A stretch of DNA of 32,982 bases from NCBI GenBank assembly GCA_946479255.1, contig CAMLFK010000025.1, positions 1-32,982 on the forward strand, written 5' to 3'. The DNA comes from an uncultured Oxalobacteraceae bacterium. GTDB lineage: Bacteria > Pseudomonadota > Gammaproteobacteria > Burkholderiales > Burkholderiaceae. A program made the translations under genes and the position numbers. This document shows, piece by piece, positions 8,438 to 16,910 of the stretch (its first letter is position 1; every line of letters begins with the position of its first letter). The notes below the pieces were generated by a model that made no database searches, was not told the DNA's origin, and saw only the letters and a list, made by a program, of their open reading frames with translations.

Positions 8438-11029
8438 CTAATTAGCGGGCACCGCCAACACACGCAGTTCCTTGATACTCGCCGCCCGTCCATCAGGGAG
8501 CGAGGTAAACCGCACCCGCAGCGACCGCGCCTTGATAGGAGCCGCGAAGTCAGCCAGTGTGTAGCTTTCCTGAGCCCCTTTTCCCTCGCCGACAGTGTGC
8601 CATGTGGTCCCATCGACCGAGGCTTCGACAACGAAGGCCATGTCGCCAAGCGTCTGGGGCGCGATCACCACACCGCGAACATCATAAATATTCTCAAGAT
8701 CGACCGACCACATGGCACCGGGGCCGGCGGTCGCTGCCTGCCAATAAGTACCCTGGTCGCCATCATTAGCCAAGCGCGACGAATGGCTGACTGCCGACGA
8801 ACTGGCCGAGGTGGGCCGGTCAACGATGACGTTCTCGATCACCGAACCCTCAGTAATTTTGACGAACGGAGGAAAGGTCACATGCGGCCGGTCCGGTGCA
8901 ATGGGACTTTTTCCTGCGACATAGGGATGCGGCCCGGTAGTGGTAATGTCCACGCGGCCCGGTTTCAACCCCGGCGACGTAGCGCGGATCACCGTCTTGC
9001 CGGCGTAATACGAACGAAAGGCAATCGCAGCCTGGCCGTCGCGGATGGCGATCAGCGACTTATTGTTAAACGTAATCGAGCGGCCTGTTGGAAATTCGCC
9101 AGGCCCACTTTCAATGGTCAGCGTTACGTCAGGCGAATTACTCAGCGCACGACCGGCGCTGTCCCTGACCGTGACCAGCAGCTGCACATCGTCATGTCCC
9201 TGAGTACCCGAAATGATCGACTTGTCAGCCCGCAGTTCAAGGGCGGCGGGCGTGCCTTCGACCGGCCAGACCGGCGGCGCAATGCCAGCGTACTCATTCC
9301 GATACCAGTAGTACTGCCGCTTGGGAATCCGGAAATAGTCGATCATCCCCATCGAACCGAATTCAATGGCGGCAATGGAGCCATGGTCGAAGCCCGCCCA
9401 GATCACTTCCCCGCTGCGCCACGGATAGCGCCACGGGTATTTGGACTTGCTGCCTTTCTGATCGGCGGGATCGGTCAGATTACCCCAGCCCGGCTCATAC
9501 TTCCCCGGACGGTCCGAGATGGTGGAACCATATTCCGAAACGATGTTAGGCACGCCCGGATTGAGGAACAAGGCCGCGCCATCGCCGTTATAGCCTGCGA
9601 TGTCGCCAAGCCGATCGATCTCGCCGCGCTGCGCGCCGCCGATGGCAACCGGCCGCGAACCATCCTGGCTGCGCATGAACTCGACCTGCCGCCGGGTGAA
9701 AGCACGCAGCGCATCAAACGATTTCTTCTCGCTGAAAAAAGTCTCGTTGCCATTGCTCCAGGCGACAATGCTGGGGTGATTGCGGTGAATACGGATCATC
9801 TCCGCCGACTGCGCCAACACACTTTCTTCGAAGGCTTTGCGGTCCGCGGGATTGGGCGGATAGGCGCTCGACAGCCAATTCCCATCCAGGCCAAAGCCGC
9901 CGATTCCCCAGAACGGCGCTTCCGACCAGAACAGCATTCCCAGCTCGTCGGCAGCTTTGCTGAAGGCCGGCGAATGCGGGTAATGCGACCCACGGATAAA
10001 GTTAAAGCCCGCATCCTTGATCATCTGGACATCACGCCGCATGGCCGATTGAGTCACCGCATCGCCCCAGCCGGCGTGATCCTGGTGCACGTTCGCACCG
10101 CGCAGGTAAAGATGCTCGCCATTGAGGAAGAAGCCGCGGTCCGCCGTCCATTCGATCGAACGAATGCCAAATCGCGTGGCGAAGCTGTCGACCATGGCGC
10201 CGTCCAGATAGACCTCGCTCCTGAGCGTGTACATGGCCGGGTGGCCCGGGCCCCACAGTGAAGGGTTGCTGACGGCGGGCGGCTTTTGCTCGAACACGGC
10301 AAGCGCACCGGCAGCGACCGGCCGCGCGCTTTTCGCTTGCGTCACCAGGCGCCCCGCCGCATCGAATACTTTGGAAACCAGCGTCACGGACTTTTCGCCG
10401 GCCATGCTGTTTCTCACCTCGGTCTGGATATCGATGCTGGCCCGCTTCGCCGAGACGCTCGGTGTGGTGACATAGGTGCCGTACCAGGTGACATGAACCG
10501 GGTTGGTCGCCACCAGCCGGACATCGCGATAGATGCCGCCCGCGAAGACGTGTTCGCCGGCCCTTGGTGCCAATTGGGCGTTCCAAAGGTTGTTGACGCG
10601 CACGGCAATGGTATTCGCGCCGGGTTTGGCGAGCGGCGAGATGTCGATGCTGAAACCGGTATAGCCGCCCCGATGGCGGCCCGCCTGCTGGCCGTTGACG
10701 TAGATTTCCGCATCCTGGAATACGCCGTCGAATTCCAGCGATACGCGCTTGCCCTGCCAGGCCTTGGGCAGCTCAATAGTCTTGCGATACCAGCCATAGC
10801 CGACATAAAAGCCCGAGCCAAGGAAATACGGGGTGCTGAACGAATGCGGCAGGTGGGCGCGCTGCCACTCCTTATCGGCATAAGCGACTGCTTCGGCCCC
10901 CTTGGGATCGCCCAGGGTAAAAGTCCATTCGCGATTCAACTGGACGATCTCGCGAGCGGCACGAGCGGGGGCAGCCTCGCTGAGTACGGAAACCATCAGC
11001 ACTAGAAGGGCAAACAGGGACTTAAGCAT
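8438..11029 (-). CDS. Secreted glycoside hydrolase family 2 (beta-galactosidase-like) with C-terminal F5/8 type C domain
   Basis: An 863-residue exported retaining glycosidase. A signal peptide (MLKSLFALLV core, cut after about residue 24, PARA) precedes the GH2 sugar-binding domain (about 28-180, with YGWYRK and DGVFQDAEIYVNG), an Ig-like domain (about 185-290) and the TIM barrel (about 295-580). The acid/base is predicted as E429 in WSNGNE and the nucleophile as E499 in IVSEYGS. An Ig-like module (about 595-700) and a discoidin/CBM32-like module (about 740-860, with YWQA, WSVDLENIYDVRGV and LRVRF) follow. It probably trims plant, algal or host galactosides or related glycans in the periplasm or outside; the exact substrate cannot be read from the sequence. 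The ATG at 11029 is chosen because it begins the signal peptide directly; an ATG at 11059 would add ten residues. It is divergent from the signalling operon. Confidence 0.92.
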   Translation of the reverse strand: MLKSLFALLVLMVSVLSEAAPARAAREIVQLNREWTFTLGDPKGAEAVAYADKEWQRAHLPHSFSTPYFLGSGFYVGYGWYRKTIELPKAWQGKRVSLEFDGVFQDAEIYVNGQQAGRHRGGYTGFSIDISPLAKPGANTIAVRVNNLWNAQLAPRAGEHVFAGGIYRDVRLVATNPVHVTWYGTYVTTPSVSAKRASIDIQTEVRNSMAGEKSVTLVSKVFDAAGRLVTQAKSARPVAAGALAVFEQKPPAVSNPSLWGPGHPAMYTLRSEVYLDGAMVDSFATRFGIRSIEWTADRGFFLNGEHLYLRGANVHQDHAGWGDAVTQSAMRRDVQMIKDAGFNFIRGSHYPHSPAFSKAADELGMLFWSEAPFWGIGGFGLDGNWLSSAYPPNPADRKAFEESVLAQSAEMIRIHRNHPSIVAWSNGNETFFSEKKSFDALRAFTRRQVEFMRSQDGSRPVAIGGAQRGEIDRLGDIAGYNGDGAALFLNPGVPNIVSEYGSTISDRPGKYEPGWGNLTDPADQKGSKSKYPWRYPWRSGEVIWAGFDHGSIAAIEFGSMGMIDYFRIPKRQYYWYRNEYAGIAPPVWPVEGTPAALELRADKSIISGTQGHDDVQLLVTVRDSAGRALSNSPDVTLTIESGPGEFPTGRSITFNNKSLIAIRDGQAAIAFRSYYAGKTVIRATSPGLKPGRVDITTTGPHPYVAGKSPIAPDRPHVTFPPFVKITEGSVIENVIVDRPTSASSSAVSHSSRLANDGDQGTYWQAATAGPGAMWSVDLENIYDVRGVVIAPQTLGDMAFVVEASVDGTTWHTVGEGKGAQESYTLADFAAPIKARSLRVRFTSLPDGRAASIKELRVLAVPAN

Positions 11030-11291
11030 AGAGAGGTTTAACGATAACAAAACACCCATGGTAGCAATTTGCCAGCCGCTTGTGTTAAATATATAAAAGA
11101 CGATGCGCCTTGACGATCCAAATGCGTCGAGCGCCCATCTCCCACCGTGTCGATAACCCCACAAACCCCCAATCCAACCGTGCGCCGCTTGCCTCCCCCT
11201 ACCCCAAGCGTATAATAAGTTGACGTCAGGCAATGTCGGTATAACAATAACCGCAGCCCTGCCGCGATCCGCTGTTCTCGAGGGGAGAATC
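11030..11291. other. Divergent promoter region between glycosidase and signalling operon
   Basis: A 262-base region between two divergently transcribed units. It contains the candidate plus-strand promoter at 11189-11216 and an 8-bp palindrome TGACGTCA at 11221-11228. I could not identify a convincing promoter for the glycosidase on the minus strand. Confidence 0.6.
11189..11216 (+). promoter_or_regulatory. Candidate sigma-70 promoter of the five-gene signalling operon
   Basis: TTGCCT at 11189-11194 (four of six consensus bases) and a perfect TATAAT at 11211-11216 are separated by 16 bases. Transcription would begin near 11223, inside the palindrome TGACGTCA (11221-11228), giving a leader of about 70 bases before the ATG at 11292. 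A protein bound to that palindrome would block initiation; no such regulator is identified. Confidence 0.6.
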
Positions 11292-13820
11292 ATGGAGACG
11301 AAAGAAGACCGCGCCAGCCCGGCCGCACACGCTGCCGCCAACATCCTGCCTCAGCAATCCCTGCTTTACGCCGCGCTGGAAGCCTGTCCCAGCGGCGTGC
11401 TGCTGATCGATGCCGGCCAGTCGCCCTTTCATGCCTTGTACGCCAACCCGGCCTTCCGCCGCATGACCGGCGGCCAGCAGCAAGGCCAGCTCAGCCAGGT
11501 ATTCGGCAGCCACGCCGCCAGCGCCGAATCGGCGATCAACAATTTCAGGGCAAACCGCGCGGCCGAACGCGCTACCCTGCGCGACCCGCATACCGGCTCT
11601 TCCTACGACTTGAACATCTGTGTGCCGATCGACAACAACCAGCACCTGCTGTGTTACCTGACCGACATCAGCGCCCTCGCCCGCCACCAGCAAACCATCG
11701 AATTTCTTGCCACGCACGACGAAGTCACCGGCCTGCCGAATCGCCACAGCTTCGACGACAAGCTGAGAAACGCCATGGCCCAGGCCAGCCAGGACAATGC
11801 CGCGCTGGCCTTGCTGTCGCTGTCGATCGACAACCTCAAGGCGATGTATGGCGACGCCGACCATGACACCGGCGACGCCTTCCTGGCCGCCGTGGCCATG
11901 CGCCTGACTTCCTGCGTGGCCATGCGCGACACGGTGCTGCGCCAGGGCGGCAGCGAGTTCACCCTGATCATCGAACAGGTCCACAACCCCTATCAGCTTG
12001 CCCAACTGTGCAAGCGCATCCTGGAGGCACTGGCCGAGCCCTTCGACGTGACCGGACCGGCGCAGCGGCCGGTGTGCACCATCGGCGTGGCCCTGTATCC
12101 GGACGACGTGGCCGACGCCGGCACCTTGCTGCGGTATAGCCGGCTGGCATTGATCAAGGCGCGCGAGCTGGGCGGCAATCGCTTTGAGATGTTCTCGCTG
12201 GACATGAACGCCCGCCTGGACGAACGCACCGCGCTGGCCGCGGCCCTGCGTGAAGCGTTTGCCAACCGCCAGCTGGCGCTACGCTACCAGCCGCTCGCCG
12301 ACCTGCGCGACGGCAGCATCGCCGCCGTGGAAGCCTTGACGCACTGGCATCATCCGCCCTATGGCGAGGTCAGCCCCCACCAGCTCGCCTCGATTGCCGA
12401 ATATGCCGGCTTGTCCACCGAGATCTTTAGCTGGCAGCTGGAGCAAGTTACCAAGGACCTCGGCGCATGGCGCACGGCCGGCATTGCCTTGCCCAAGGTG
12501 GCGCTGAACATGTCGCTGGCACAACTGGGCGATGCCGAGTTTCCGGACCAGCTGGCGCAGGCGCTGGCCGCCGCCGACCTCCCCGCCCAGCAATTATCGG
12601 TTGAAGTGAGCGAAGCCTGCCTGATGGCCGAGCCGGAGGCGACCGCCCACACCTTGGGCTTGCTGAAGACCTTAGGGCTTGGCCTGACGCTCGATCATTT
12701 TCCAACGCGCCATTCCTCGCTGAGCCATCTGAAGCGCGCCGCCTTCGACCTGGTGAAGATCGAACACGGTCTCATCGCCAAACTCGACAGCGCGCCGGAA
12801 GACGCGGCCATGGTGAAATCGGTGATCGCCATGGCGCATAACCTGGGTATCGCGGTGGCGGCGGAAGGGGTCGCCGACGAGTCCCAGTGCGATTTCCTGC
12901 GAAAAAACATGTGCGACCAGATCCAGGGCGAATTCTTTTCGGACGCGCTCAGCGCTGACGACCTTGCTCAACTGATCAGCAGCGGCCAGAGCGTGGAGCC
13001 GCATCTGCTGCGCATCCAGCAGAAAAAGCGCACCTTGCTGCTGGTCGACGACGAACCGAACATCGTATCCGCACTGAAACGCCTGCTGCGCCGCGACGGC
13101 TACCAGATTCTTACCGCCAACAGTGGCGCGGAAGGTTTGGAAGTGCTGGCCGCCAACGAAGTCGACGTGATCGTGTCGGACCAGCGCATGCCGGGCATGA
13201 TCGGCGCCGACTTCTTGCGCGCCGCGAAGGAGCTCTATCCGGATACCATTCGTATCATGCTCTCGGGTTACACAGAGTTGCAATCGGTCACCGACGCAGT
13301 CAACGAAGGGGCGATTTACAAGTTCCTGACCAAGCCCTGGGATGATGAGCAGCTGCGCGGCCATATCGCCGAGGCCTTCCGCTTGAAGGAGATTGCCGAC
13401 GAAAACGAACGCCTGAACCTGGAACTGCGTACCGCCAACTATGACATGGCGCTCACCAACCGCAAGATGGAAGAGTTGCTGCGCCAGAAGCAGCAACAGA
13501 TTTCACGCGACGAGATCAGCCTCTCCGTGGCGCGCGAGGTCTTGCAGCAGGTGCCGCTGCCGGTCATCGGACTGGACGATTGCGGCATGGTCGCCTTCCT
13601 CAACGGTGCGGCCAGCCAGTTATTCCACCAGGGTGCCGCGCTGCTCGGTAACGAGGCCCCCATGGTCATGCCCGAACTTTTCCCCAATGGATGGGAGAGT
13701 AAATTGAATCACGAAGCCGTGATCGGCAAGCACCGCTACCAGGTCGTAGCGCATTCGATGGGCGAACAATCCCAGTCGCGTGGCAGCCTGATCACCCTGA
13801 GCCGATGCGAGGAACCCTGA
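11292..13820 (+). CDS. PAS-GGDEF-EAL-REC-PAS protein with degenerate cyclase and phosphodiesterase motifs
   Basis: An 842-residue soluble protein. Order: PAS-like (about 20-130), GGDEF-like (about 137-300), EAL-like (about 310-560), RpfG-type receiver (about 578-700), coiled coil (700-740) and a C-terminal PAS-like part (about 742-835). The cyclase signature reads GGSEF (219-223), the first metal aspartate is replaced by Ser in LSLSIDN, and the RxxD inhibitory site is missing, so cyclase activity is unlikely. The EAL part keeps E347, N406, E441, K489 and E525, but DDFGTG has become DHFPTR (468-473), changing a metal ligand and loop 6, so phosphodiesterase activity is doubtful. The receiver is intact (D586-D587, D630, S658, K681). 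I infer a phosphorylation-controlled c-di-GMP or GTP binding protein. A strong AGGGGAG six to seven bases before the ATG at 11292 fixes the start. It is the first gene of the operon. Confidence 0.93.
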   Translation: METKEDRASPAAHAAANILPQQSLLYAALEACPSGVLLIDAGQSPFHALYANPAFRRMTGGQQQGQLSQVFGSHAASAESAINNFRANRAAERATLRDPHTGSSYDLNICVPIDNNQHLLCYLTDISALARHQQTIEFLATHDEVTGLPNRHSFDDKLRNAMAQASQDNAALALLSLSIDNLKAMYGDADHDTGDAFLAAVAMRLTSCVAMRDTVLRQGGSEFTLIIEQVHNPYQLAQLCKRILEALAEPFDVTGPAQRPVCTIGVALYPDDVADAGTLLRYSRLALIKARELGGNRFEMFSLDMNARLDERTALAAALREAFANRQLALRYQPLADLRDGSIAAVEALTHWHHPPYGEVSPHQLASIAEYAGLSTEIFSWQLEQVTKDLGAWRTAGIALPKVALNMSLAQLGDAEFPDQLAQALAAADLPAQQLSVEVSEACLMAEPEATAHTLGLLKTLGLGLTLDHFPTRHSSLSHLKRAAFDLVKIEHGLIAKLDSAPEDAAMVKSVIAMAHNLGIAVAAEGVADESQCDFLRKNMCDQIQGEFFSDALSADDLAQLISSGQSVEPHLLRIQQKKRTLLLVDDEPNIVSALKRLLRRDGYQILTANSGAEGLEVLAANEVDVIVSDQRMPGMIGADFLRAAKELYPDTIRIMLSGYTELQSVTDAVNEGAIYKFLTKPWDDEQLRGHIAEAFRLKEIADENERLNLELRTANYDMALTNRKMEELLRQKQQQISRDEISLSVAREVLQQVPLPVIGLDDCGMVAFLNGAASQLFHQGAALLGNEAPMVMPELFPNGWESKLNHEAVIGKHRYQVVAHSMGEQSQSRGSLITLSRCEEP

Positions 13821-14146
13821 TGAACGCCGCCAGCCAGCTTATCACCCTAGACAAGGCCAACGCCGGCATGACCCTGGCGACCGATTTGCGCGACGACAGC
13901 GGCGGCATGCTGCTGCCGGCCGGCGCGACCCTGACGGACGCCAGCATCAACAGCCTGCGCCGGCGCGGTATCGAGTCGCTCACGATTGTTGCCGAAGCCG
14001 AGGCGCCCGACCCGGCCGTGCTGGAAGCGCTGCGCGAACAGCGCCGGGCCCGCCTGCGCGTGCTGTTCCGGCGCAGCTTTGATGCCGGCGCCACGCCATC
14101 CCTGTTGCAATCCCTTGAAGCCTACCGAAACTCGGAGACAGCATGA
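13820..14146 (+). CDS. Small single-domain protein of the HDOD/HD-GYP operon
   Basis: A 108-residue protein starting inside the previous stop codon (TGATG, one-base overlap) with AGGA about seven bases upstream. The N-terminal half (about 8-55: AGMTLATDLRDDSGGMLLPA, then LTDASINSLRRRG) reads like the small beta-rich domain at the C-terminus of the HD-GYP protein two genes downstream (GMVLSRDLVSREGLMLLSA, then DARLIAQVQ). The C-terminal half is helical and Arg-rich (EALREQRRARLRVLFRR), ending in a segment that includes SLLQSLEAYR. I know no enzymatic function for it. I infer a binding or dimerisation partner of the HD-type proteins encoded beside it. The next gene starts in the four-base overlap ATGA, so translation is almost certainly coupled. 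Confidence 0.85.
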   Translation: MNAASQLITLDKANAGMTLATDLRDDSGGMLLPAGATLTDASINSLRRRGIESLTIVAEAEAPDPAVLEALREQRRARLRVLFRRSFDAGATPSLLQSLEAYRNSETA

Positions 14147-14991
14147 GCACCGCCGTGATGATCAGCATGGATGATGTCGTCAAAAAAATCCGCGACCTGC
14201 CGTCCCTGCCGGCGGTCGTGATCGAGCTGTTGACGTCGATGGAACAGGAAGACATCGATACGCACATCCTCGCTAATAAAATTACCCTCGACCAGTCACT
14301 GACCGCCAAGACACTGCGCCTGGCCAACTCTTCCTTTTACGGCATGCCGGCCAAGGTGACCTCGATTCACCAGGCCATTTCCGTGCTGGGCTCGCACAGC
14401 ATCCGCACCCTGGTCACGGCATGCTCGATCACCGGCAGTTTTCATGCGCGCCCGGGGGACACTTTTGACTTCGAAGCGTTCTGGCGCCACTCGGTGGGGA
14501 CCGCCGTGTGCGCCAAACTGATGGCGGCACGCTATAAAATCAACCCGGAAACGGCCTTCACGGCCGGCTTGCTGCACGATATAGGCATGCTGGTGCTGGC
14601 CACGCGCTTCCCTCAGGAGTATGCTGAAGTGCTGGCTTATCGCCGCAGCAAGGACTGTTTCATGATCGAAGCCGAACAGGCTGTGTTCGGCATCGACCAC
14701 GCGCGCGTGGGCAGTGCGCTGGCCGGCTATTGGAAGTTCCCGGCGGCCATAGCAAAGGCGGTGGAAGAGCATCATGGCGAACACAGTGGCCCGGTCACCC
14801 TGCCCTTGCTGGTGCACGCCGCTAACACCGTGGCCCATGGCCTGGACCTGTCCGGCGTGACTGACGACCTGGCGCCGGCCATGTCGGAAGCCGTGTGGAA
14901 GGCGCTGGCTTTGTCCGATGAGGACGCCAAGAAACTGTGGGCATCGAGCGAGGCAATTTTTCATGACATGTGTACGATACTGGTGAGTTGA
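14143..14991 (+). CDS. HDOD domain protein
   Basis: A 282-residue cytoplasmic protein consisting almost entirely of one HDOD domain. It begins with VVKKIRDLPSLPAVVIELL, the standard HDOD opening, followed by KTLRLANSSFYG and ISVLGSHSIRTLV. Unlike many HDOD proteins it keeps HD-type residues: H116 in WRHSV, H145-D146 in GLLHDIG, H186 in DHARVG and H210-H211 in EEHHGEH, so metal binding is possible. HDOD proteins usually act as non-enzymatic scaffolds or regulators in motility, biofilm and c-di-GMP circuits (family knowledge). It overlaps the previous gene by four bases (ATGA) and the next by one (TGATG). Stoichiometric production with the neighbouring REC proteins suggests it is an output partner. 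Confidence 0.93.
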   Translation: MSTAVMISMDDVVKKIRDLPSLPAVVIELLTSMEQEDIDTHILANKITLDQSLTAKTLRLANSSFYGMPAKVTSIHQAISVLGSHSIRTLVTACSITGSFHARPGDTFDFEAFWRHSVGTAVCAKLMAARYKINPETAFTAGLLHDIGMLVLATRFPQEYAEVLAYRRSKDCFMIEAEQAVFGIDHARVGSALAGYWKFPAAIAKAVEEHHGEHSGPVTLPLLVHAANTVAHGLDLSGVTDDLAPAMSEAVWKALALSDEDAKKLWASSEAIFHDMCTILVS

Positions 14992-16346
14992 TGACTGACA
15001 GCACGACCGATAGCGTAGAAGCCGTCGAGGCCCCCAAAGCGGAAAAGCAAACCTTGCTGCTGGTGGACGACGAGCCGAACATCCTGTCCTCCTTGCGGCG
15101 GCTGTTCCGTCCACGCGGCTACAAAGTGCTGACGGCGGAAAGCGGCGCGGCCGGCCTGGAAATCCTGGAGCGCGAAAACGTCGACCTGGTGATTTCCGAC
15201 ATGCGCATGCCGGAAATGGACGGTGCGCAGTTTCTTGAAAAAGTGCGCGAACGCAAGCCCGAGACCATCCGCCTGCTGCTGACCGGCTATTCCGACATCA
15301 CCTCGATCCTGGCGGCGATCAACCGCGGCGAGATCTACCGCTACATCACCAAGCCCTGGGACGACAACGACATCCAGCTGGTGGTGCGCCATGCGCTGGA
15401 GCGGCGCGCGCTGGAGCAGGAAAAAGCGGCGCTGGAAGAATTAACCCTGCGCCAGAATGCCGAACTGAAAAACCTGAACGCTTCGCTGGAAGCCAAGGTC
15501 GAGGCGCGCACGGCCGAGCTGCGGGCGGCGCACGACACCACCGTGATGGTCAACAAAAGGCTCAAGACCAACTTCATCACCACCATCAAGATCCTCTCCA
15601 GCATGATCGAAATGCGGGGTGGCAATCTGTCCGGCCATGCGCGCCGGGTGGCGGACCTGGCGCGGCGCATTGCCACCAAGCTGGGCATGGATGCCAAGGA
15701 TACCCAGGAAGTCTTCATCGCCGGCTTGCTGCACGAAATCGGCAAGATGGGCTTCCCGGACGAACTGCTGACTATGCCGGTCAACAAGATGGCGGGCGAC
15801 AGCCTGGGAATTTTCCGCAAGCACCCTATCCGCGCCAGCGAACTCTTGATGCCGCTCGACGACCTGCGCGGCGTGGCGGCCATCCTGCGTGCCCACATGG
15901 AACGCTTCGATGGTGCCGGCTATCCGGATGGTATTTCCGGGCTGATGATTCCGATGGGCGCGCGCATCCTGGCGCTGGCCTCGGACTTCGACAACCTGCA
16001 GCTGGGCGCGCTGGTGCAGCGCCGCCTGCCGGCCGACGAGGCCCGCAAGATCATCTACGACAGTGCCGGCAAGCGCTACGACCCGTCGGTGGTGGCGGCC
16101 TTCCGTGCCTTGACCGAAGGCGACGTGCCGGAGCCGATCAGCGACCTGGCGGTACTGTCCGGCCAACTGGTACCGGGCATGGTGCTGTCGCGCGACCTGG
16201 TCAGCCGCGAAGGCCTGATGCTGCTGTCGGCCGACCATGTACTCGATGCGCGCCTGATCGCCCAGGTCCAGGATTTCGAGGCCAAGAGCGACGCCCGCCT
16301 CAGCATTCACGTATGGCCGCCGACGCCGGCCCAGGATTCCCAATGA
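14991..16346 (+). CDS. REC-HD-GYP response regulator with substituted metal ligands
   Basis: A 451-residue RpfG-like protein: receiver (about 19-140; D26-D27, phospho-acceptor D70, T98, K121), coiled coil (about 140-185), HD-GYP domain (about 190-370) and a small C-terminal domain (about 388-440). HD-GYP proteins hydrolyse c-di-GMP with a bi- or trinuclear metal centre. Here E207, H216, H278, K252 and the GYP motif (310-312) are kept, but HD reads H248-E249, the HH pair reads H302-M303, and the later metal aspartate of the ADxFD motif is S331. Three altered positions argue for weak or absent hydrolysis and a regulatory role, as described for HnoD of Shewanella. The ATG at 14991 overlaps the HDOD stop by one base; an earlier in-frame ATG at 14970 lies within the HDOD gene and is less likely. 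Confidence 0.93.
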   Translation: MTDSTTDSVEAVEAPKAEKQTLLLVDDEPNILSSLRRLFRPRGYKVLTAESGAAGLEILERENVDLVISDMRMPEMDGAQFLEKVRERKPETIRLLLTGYSDITSILAAINRGEIYRYITKPWDDNDIQLVVRHALERRALEQEKAALEELTLRQNAELKNLNASLEAKVEARTAELRAAHDTTVMVNKRLKTNFITTIKILSSMIEMRGGNLSGHARRVADLARRIATKLGMDAKDTQEVFIAGLLHEIGKMGFPDELLTMPVNKMAGDSLGIFRKHPIRASELLMPLDDLRGVAAILRAHMERFDGAGYPDGISGLMIPMGARILALASDFDNLQLGALVQRRLPADEARKIIYDSAGKRYDPSVVAAFRALTEGDVPEPISDLAVLSGQLVPGMVLSRDLVSREGLMLLSADHVLDARLIAQVQDFEAKSDARLSIHVWPPTPAQDSQ

Positions 16347-16882
16347 ACAAGTTGCGGCAACTGTTACTGGTCGATGATGAGATCAATGTCCTGAACGCAC
16401 TGGCGCGCGCCCTGCGCCAGCAGCGTCCTGGCAGCGAGCTGCGCATCGAAACCTTCACCGATCCTTTCGATGCCCTGACCCGCTGCTGCGAATGCGATTT
16501 CGACGTGGTGATTTCCGACTTCCGCATGCCGCAAATGACCGGCGTGGAATTCCTGACCAATCTGAAGGAAGTCGCGCCCGCCACGGTGCGCATGATCCTG
16601 TCGGCCTCGACCGAGTTCGAGACCGTGTCGCGGGCGATCAACGACGCCAAGGTGTTCCGCTACATTCCCAAGCCGTGGCAGATCGACGACCTGCAAAACA
16701 ATCTGGACCTGGCGTTTACCGAGCGCGACAATCTGCTGGAGGTGGAACGGCTGGCGCGCGAGGAACGCGCGCGGGCGGAAGAACGCCTGAGCGCGGAAGA
16801 GCGTGAAGCCCAATTGTTAGAAGAGGAATCACCCGGCCTGACCAAGGTGAAGTGGGGGCCGAACGGCGAGATCATTCTCTAG
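16343..16882 (+). CDS. Stand-alone receiver with charged coiled-coil tail
   Basis: A 179-residue protein with a receiver (about 5-128) containing D11-D12, phospho-acceptor D59 in VISDFRMPQ, S87 and K110 in YIPKPW. It resembles the receivers of the first and fourth operon genes. Residues 130-163 are rich in E, R and A (LAREERARAEERLSAEERE), giving a predicted coiled coil. The tail ends GLTKVKWGPNGEIIL, a compact beta-like motif that I believe recurs on similar betaproteobacterial receivers (memory, not checked). There is no DNA-binding or enzymatic domain, so it may be a phosphate sink, shuttle or protein-binding output. It overlaps the HD-GYP gene by four bases (ATGA) and ends the operon, 28 bases from the convergent kinase gene. 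Confidence 0.92.
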   Translation: MNKLRQLLLVDDEINVLNALARALRQQRPGSELRIETFTDPFDALTRCCECDFDVVISDFRMPQMTGVEFLTNLKEVAPATVRMILSASTEFETVSRAINDAKVFRYIPKPWQIDDLQNNLDLAFTERDNLLEVERLAREERARAEERLSAEEREAQLLEEESPGLTKVKWGPNGEIIL

Positions 16883-16910
16883 CCGGACGGATTCCTGGCG
16901 GATTTCCAGC

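Noticed and set aside
8381..10261. 626-codon plus-strand open frame.
   Set aside because: It is antisense to the GH2 glycosidase gene, whose catalytic motifs and signal peptide are clear.
11030..11344. N-terminal extension of the glycosidase frame to 11344.
   Set aside because: It crosses the divergent promoter and the start of the signalling operon, and the signal peptide begins at 11029.
16883..16910. Possible terminator between the convergent receiver and kinase genes.
   Set aside because: Only a five-bp stem (TCCAG/CTGGA) straddling the kinase stop can be drawn, with no U-run. Too weak to call.
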